A stretch of 64,000 nt of DNA from Aquatica leii. Its lineage: Eukaryota; Arthropoda; Insecta; Coleoptera; Lampyridae. Below, piece by piece: positions 58,960 through 64,000 of the stretch. Both the position numbers and the translations under genes were made by a program. The stretch covers positions 20,759,123-20,823,122 of the forward strand of contig CM069435.1 of NCBI GenBank assembly GCA_035610365.1, read 5' to 3'. Below the pieces are notes generated by a model. It saw only the letters and a list, made by a program, of their open reading frames with translations. It had not been told where the DNA came from and ran no database searches. Numbering within the stretch: the first letter of the stretch is position 1; each line of letters begins with the position of its first letter.

Positions 58960-60560
58960 CTTTCAGCTGGGATGTTCGAAGGACCTGGTATATACTGTAT
59001 ATCGGTGTAAATTGTCCGATGTAGCCAAGATGACGTAATCATCTAGGACTTGCCCTATCCGGACGTTGTTCAATGCATAAACTAAGGGTTTGTGGTCAGT
59101 GTAAATGGTAAATGTACGACCTTCTGCGTTATGTGTTTCACCGCTTGATACGCAGCCAATAGTTCGCGATCATAAGTGCTATAAGACCTCTGTGATTGGC
59201 TGAGCTTTTCCGAAAAAAAATCCTAAAGGTTCAAGATTATTTTCTCGGAGTTGCTGGAGCCAACGGCCTACAGCAATGCCAGCAGCGTCGACGCTGAGAA
59301 ATAAAGGCAATTCTGAAGATGGATGCACTAACAATGTAGCATTTGCCAAATCATATTTCAAGCGATCAAAGGCTTCTTGAGTTGAAGAAGTCCATTCAAT
59401 TTTTCGTTTGTCTCTTTTTCTTGGACTCTGATACACCTCAAATAATACTTGCTGGGTTACAGCCGAATGAGGAAGTGAACGCCTATAGAAATTAATTAAC
59501 CCTAAAAATCTACGAAAATTTTCGATTGTGTCTGGCAATGGAAACTGCTGAATAACGTTCACACGTTCAGAAAGAGGATAAATTCCAGATTTATTTACAT
59601 GATAACCCAGGAATTAAATTTCTTTAGCACCAAATTCACATTTAGAAGAGTTGACACATATTCCTTCTTGTTGAAGTACTAAAAAGTTGAATTAAGTGTA
59701 AAGTGTGTTCTTCTTCAGTTGAAGAAGAAACTAAAATATCATCCAAATATGAATAAATGCAATAAAATGATCGCAATATTGAACGTAAGTACCTCTGAAA
59801 TGTTTGAGCAGCGTTCTTTAAACCAAAGGGAAGTTTGAAAAATTCAAATAATCCAAAGTTTTTGCAGTTTTTGCGATGTCTTCTGGAGATACTGGTATAT
59901 GGTGATATGCTTTGATTATGTCTATCTTAGAAAAAATTGTTTTGCCCGCCAGTTGTGCATTAAAGTCCTAGATATGGGGAATCGGGTACCTATCAGGAAT
60001 AGTTACATTGTTTAACGCCCTATAATCGCCACATGGTCTACATGAACCGTCTTTTTTGAGTACTAGATGAAGAGAGCTCGACCAATTACTTTTAAAAGGT
60101 CTACAGATACCTATATTGAAATTCTAATTTAGCTTGTACTAATTTCTCAGGCGGCAACCTTCTAGCCTTGGCAGTAACTGGCGGACCTGTGGTTGTTATT
60201 GTGTGAAAGTATTTAACATCAGGATATTTGCCAGAAGTCTATTTGGAAATTTCTGTAATAAGCAAAAATATCTATGAGATGGGTCAACCAAATGACATAT
60301 TTGTGAGATGGTGTTGAACTATGTCTAAATAAATGGGTTGACGTATCAATTAGAAGTTTATTTTTTATATCAATAAGGAGACCAAAATGGCTAATAAAAT
60401 CAGCACCAATAATGGGATGTTGTACATTAGCAATTAAGAATGGCCAACACAGCTTTCGACGTAAACCTAAATCTAAATTAACCAGCTGTTCTCCATAAGT
60501 TGAATTGCAACATCCATTAGCGGCATACAAAATACGCTGAGCTGGAGTTTAAATTTTGCA
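58960..60560 (-). mobile_element. Ty3/gypsy LTR retrotransposon fossil, pol part only
   Basis: A broken partial copy with several breaks. On the minus strand the parts follow the usual order: the end of a retropepsin-type protease region (about 60219-60530, with the IIGADFISHFGLLIDI pattern), reverse transcriptase (about 59560-60180), and the connection and RNase H region (about 58970-59562, with FRRFLGLINFYRR). No gag, integrase or LTRs were identified next to it. Decay suggests an old insertion. Confidence 0.85.
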
Positions 60561-62850
60561 CTCATTTGCCAGTCACTAGACAAATCCAAAACTTACATAT
60601 CTGCATAGGTTGTACTTTACATAAACATTCAAAAAGTTTGCCATATTAACTTCATCTGCAGCAAATTTTCCGGTTTATCTGACACATAAAGGATATCCTC
60701 ATTAACCCCAAAATGAAAACTTTGTTTTCAATAGTGGCTATTATGATTTCTGTTAAAAAGAAAACCTAAATCAAAGATTGAGCAGAGATAAAAAAAAATA
60801 ACCCATTATATTGATGTTAATGTTTAAAAAAGAAAACTTGGATATTATGCATAAAGGAAAAACGGCATTTTCAAGCAATTAGTTACTTATTTACGTATTT
60901 TTTTATTCGTTAAAATTAGTAAAAATAAATATTGTTTTTGTCAATTTTGATGTATCTGGATGAGGTAAGAAAAACATAAACATATTTGAAGTCAATGTGA
61001 CCTATTTAAATTCAAACCAAATTTTAATCTGTTCATGCAACATTTTAAAGCACAAAAACAATGTTAAAAACCATACTACAAAAATAAAAAACTGTGTAAT
61101 ATTTCGTTACAAAAAATATTTACAGTAAAAATACCTTTAAAGAAACAGAAAAATTAATTTTGTAAAAACGTAACTAAATCACGAATATTTAAATTGAAAT
61201 TAATCAACATTATAAAATACAAATTTTCCAACGCATAAAAATAATGAAGTTCTTATCTTTAATTTAAAGGCATATGAATGTGACAATATAACGTCATTTT
61301 ATCAATATTTCCTATATAATAATAGAGTCAATTATCCTCACGAACCGCTGTTTACTTACATCCACCATAAATATGGATCCTCGTTATGTTAGAGGCTACG
61401 CATAATGTATTCTCGTAACCAATATCGTGTCTAGAGATGGGAAATTGAGCATTTATTTTTGTATAATTTAAATCATATTATCGATAATAAACGTCGAGTC
61501 TCATTATGCCATAAATACTGCTGTTAATGATCTACTATATTAAATTTACTAAATAAAAATTCAAAGAAAAAAGCGATAATAAATACATCATAAAAATACA
61601 TAATAATAAACGCTTTTCCGACATAGATTGCGTTGTACGAGGAAAGTAAACGCCCTTCTTCTTTCTGTACAACCGCCGTCCGTAACGTTATGTGTGATAA
61701 AATATTAATACAGCAAACACTAATGCATTATTAAATAATTGTTAATGATAGAAATAAGTTGATGACCTGCACAGATCGGTAAAGTATAATTCAGTTTGAC
61801 CAGACATTTTAGTGTACTCACGCTTTATTTATGTTAACTATTTACCTTAACAGAATTTTTTTAAACTTGTCTTAGCTACTCCATAATTTCTTATGTATTA
61901 CGTATATTGTAAAATTAATTATTATATGTTATGAAAAAGGTAAGAAATTGCTAAAAGTTCGCAGATTTATGGAACAAAAGTTGAAAGACTATACCAAAAC
62001 AGCTGCTGAAAATAATTATTTAAAAAATCGCAAAAGTGCAATTAAGACTAGTTTTACTACCAACCAAAAACAAAAAAATTAACTAACAGAAAAAACTTCT
62101 ACAGCAAACTGTTTTTTCCAATTTCATACAAAAGTTCCATTTTCTAGTTGCCAATTTATTCCTCGGTATATTCTGACTTAAAGAATTAGTTCTAACAAAT
62201 GCTATAGTACCGAATTTCTTCTATAGTTAGTATACGGTACCTCCAAAATAAAGAGAGCGGTTACGTTGTTTAACATGTTTATTTATAATTTTTGCTTTTT
62301 GAATGATTCGTGATAATTTATTTCCAGCGCTATTATTAACGATGAAACAAAAAGAAACACTATTTTAGTGCCACCTTTAAAAAGGCTTAACACACCAAAC
62401 TCATTTTTTTAATCTGACGTATTTTTTTGTGTAATCGCGATCACGTTTAACTTTCTTAAATATGTCCTAAATTTTTTTAAAAAGAAAGAATTTTTAATCC
62501 GTACAACATTTGTGTTCAAAATAAAAAGATATCCGTAAAAGTTCAAAGCTGAAATACATTTTTTGAGTCTATAGTAACGACTAATTTTATTAAACACTTA
62601 AAAAAATTCAATGAAATGTTTATACTTATCCTAAAGCACAAACTAATAAAATGAAATAAAAAAATAAAAACTAGACACCACAAAGTACGTTATAAGAAAC
62701 AGACTACACTAAAAGAGTTTGCATTTATGGAATAAGGCCTAAAAATAATTCAAAATTAGACAGATTATAATATATAGAAGAAACTGAAAGGAATCTTGTA
62801 GTACTATCACTAAAATAATATAAAAACACCAAAGCCGCAATATTAACTAA
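60561..62850. other. AT-rich non-coding stretch
   Basis: No gene supported. A phrase near 61400 (gtattctcgtaacc) echoes the LTR-like family ends but cannot be extended. Confidence 0.5.
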
Positions 62851-62857
62851 AAAAACA

Positions 62858-62898
62858 CTATACGCGTCTCGATAGCTGTGCTACCATCATCAGTGGTA
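62858..62898 (-). ncRNA. Degenerate hammerhead motif, Penelope relic
   Basis: The minus strand reads CUGAUGA, U, helix II GGUAG/CUAUC (five pairs with one G-U, loop CACAG), then GAGAC where GAAAC is needed, a self-complementary ACGCGU helix III and a possible GUA triplet. Helix I is imperfect. The core A-to-G change should inactivate it. The downstream minus strand (agtgtttttttag) has the look of PLE 3' regions. Confidence 0.5.
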
Positions 62899-62909
62899 CC
62901 GCACAGAAT

Positions 62910-63560
62910 GTAATGAAAACAGTCATCATGACGAAGTTGCTCTAAATACAAAAAAATTACATTGTTATTGGTAATGATAAAAAAATCTTGATAAGTAAAG
63001 AGCGGACAGTCAGGTAAATGCCTGGAGCCTGCCTATTTAGCCTTTTTGTGTAACTTTTTGTCTTTTTTGCCTTTTTAAGTAGTATTATTTTATATTGCCT
63101 TTTTACATATAAATTTTGAAAAGTTTGTGTAAACAGTGTTTTAATAGGTAGATGACAATAACGCATTACAGAATTTTACTTAAATTACGTACAATAATAT
63201 AATTAACATTTTTTGCTCAAAAGGTCTTACCACGAACCTATAAATAACAACAGAGATTTTCATGTGTTTCAATGGTTTCCAGAAAACATTAAATACAAAA
63301 GCCGCTTATAAAGAAGAACTATTGTAAGAATTTATACTAGGATTATGTACAATGACAGGAAGGATTTCGGAATGACTCATATTTTAGAGGTCTATTCAGT
63401 ACCTAAGTAAAGCAAACAAATATAGATAATTTTAATTCTGTCCGCTGGGATTCCTTTAATGACTGAAACACATGACTAAAATATTTTTTGTTTGTTTTAA
63501 ATACCTGTTATAGTGTCACACTGTGATAGTCTATTGCTGTTGTGCTGTGAGTAAGTTTTA
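62910..63560. other. AT-rich non-coding stretch
   Basis: No gene supported. May include the 5' flank or terminal repeat of the hAT-like element that follows. Confidence 0.4.
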
Positions 63561-63564
63561 AAAA

Positions 63565-64000
63565 ATGCCACCTAATAAATAATCAAAATTTGAAAATAAT
63601 TACAAGTGGAGTAAATTGGACAATAATTTAACAACCGACGGGGAAAACCTTTTTTGTCAAGTTTGTTCAAAATCAGTAAATTTCTATTATCTTAATTTAA
63701 ATGCTTTTAATTACTAGTATATGTATTATTTTAGATCGGTGCTACTAAAAAGTACCATGTAAAACAACAGTAGTGGTTTACATTTAAAAAATATTAAAAA
63801 AACTATGAAACAACTATTGTTAAAAAACGTTATAGAAGATCAACAGAATAAACCTGACCCATCAAAACGAACTATTGCTCTAGATTTGTGCGAAGCATTG
63901 GTGTCGGCTCAAATTCCTCTGAAAAAACTTGATAACATCAATTTTCGCAATTTCCTCGAAAAATACACCGAACAAGTTGAAGTCGAAGTTAGTGTATTGT
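63565..64000 (+). pseudogene. hAT-like / CGGBP1-like gene start, cut by window end
   Basis: ATG at 63565 opens MPPNK, a stop, then SKFENNYKWSKLDNNLTTDG and ENLFCQVCSKS, a BED-type zinc finger start (CxxC). A GTAAAT donor at about 63680 and a TTTTAG acceptor at about 63735 suggest an intron. Farther on, DLCEALVSAQIPLKKLDN and FRNFLEKYTEQ follow. The pairing of CxxC with a LCEAfv.a.IPL.Kl.n....Fl.kYt stretch is typical of multi-copy hAT-derived proteins in insects. The internal stop makes this copy suspect. The rest lies beyond the window. Confidence 0.7.

Overview
The window looks like repeat-rich, AT-rich, non-coding chromosomal DNA from an animal, most probably an insect or other arthropod. 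I found no intact host gene, no rRNA, no credible tRNA, no CRISPR array and no bacterial-type operon. Almost everything recognisable is a transposable element, nearly all decayed and many nested. The mix of Tc1/mariner, piggyBac, Mutator-like and hAT DNA transposons, RTE and Jockey LINEs, BEL/Pao and Ty3/gypsy LTR elements and many Penelope-like elements (PLEs) fits arthropod genomes. The species cannot be fixed from sequence alone.

Layout. 1-5 kb: a 139-bp foldback MITE and two copies of one mariner-like transposase family, one with an apparent intron. 6.7-7.8 kb: two PLE tails joined head to head, each ending in a hammerhead-ribozyme-like motif. 8.2-12 kb: three solo-LTR-like repeats. 13.2-16.3 kb: pieces of a broken multi-copy gene with a FEN/XPG-like nuclease region. 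18.75-19.16 kb: a 402-bp inverted-repeat element with a well-formed hammerhead ribozyme and a 12-bp target-site duplication (TSD). 20-25.6 kb: two further PLEs, one split by a 5'-truncated RTE LINE with a 10-bp TSD. 28.1-37.6 kb: a nest in which a piggyBac element holds a 160-bp ribozyme-bearing insert and a roughly 7.8-kb unclassified DNA-transposon-like unit, which holds a Tc1 element, which holds Mutator-like transposase remains and a repeat called R here. 40.9-43.3 kb: a complete solo LTR and a related partial copy. 46.1-46.9 kb: two tandem copies of repeat R. 47.4-54.2 kb: a fossil BEL/Pao element holding a young-looking PLE (50648-53174) with an open frame of about 435 codons, reverse transcriptase plus GIY-YIG. 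54.9-60.6 kb: another solo-LTR-like repeat, a Jockey LINE split by an LTR-like insert, and a Ty3/gypsy fossil. 62.86 kb: a further ribozyme relic. 63.56 kb to the end: the start of a hAT-like gene cut by the window edge.

The main theme is the Penelope group. At least seven PLE-derived loci lie here. Three have TSDs of 12-13 bp. Two of those have inverted arms plus a one-sided extension (34 bp and 62 bp). Five carry recognisable hammerhead motifs whose flanking strands can pair as helix I. The two short elements (402 bp and 160 bp) encode no protein, so they look like non-autonomous ribozyme elements that could have been moved by a full-length Penelope reverse transcriptase.
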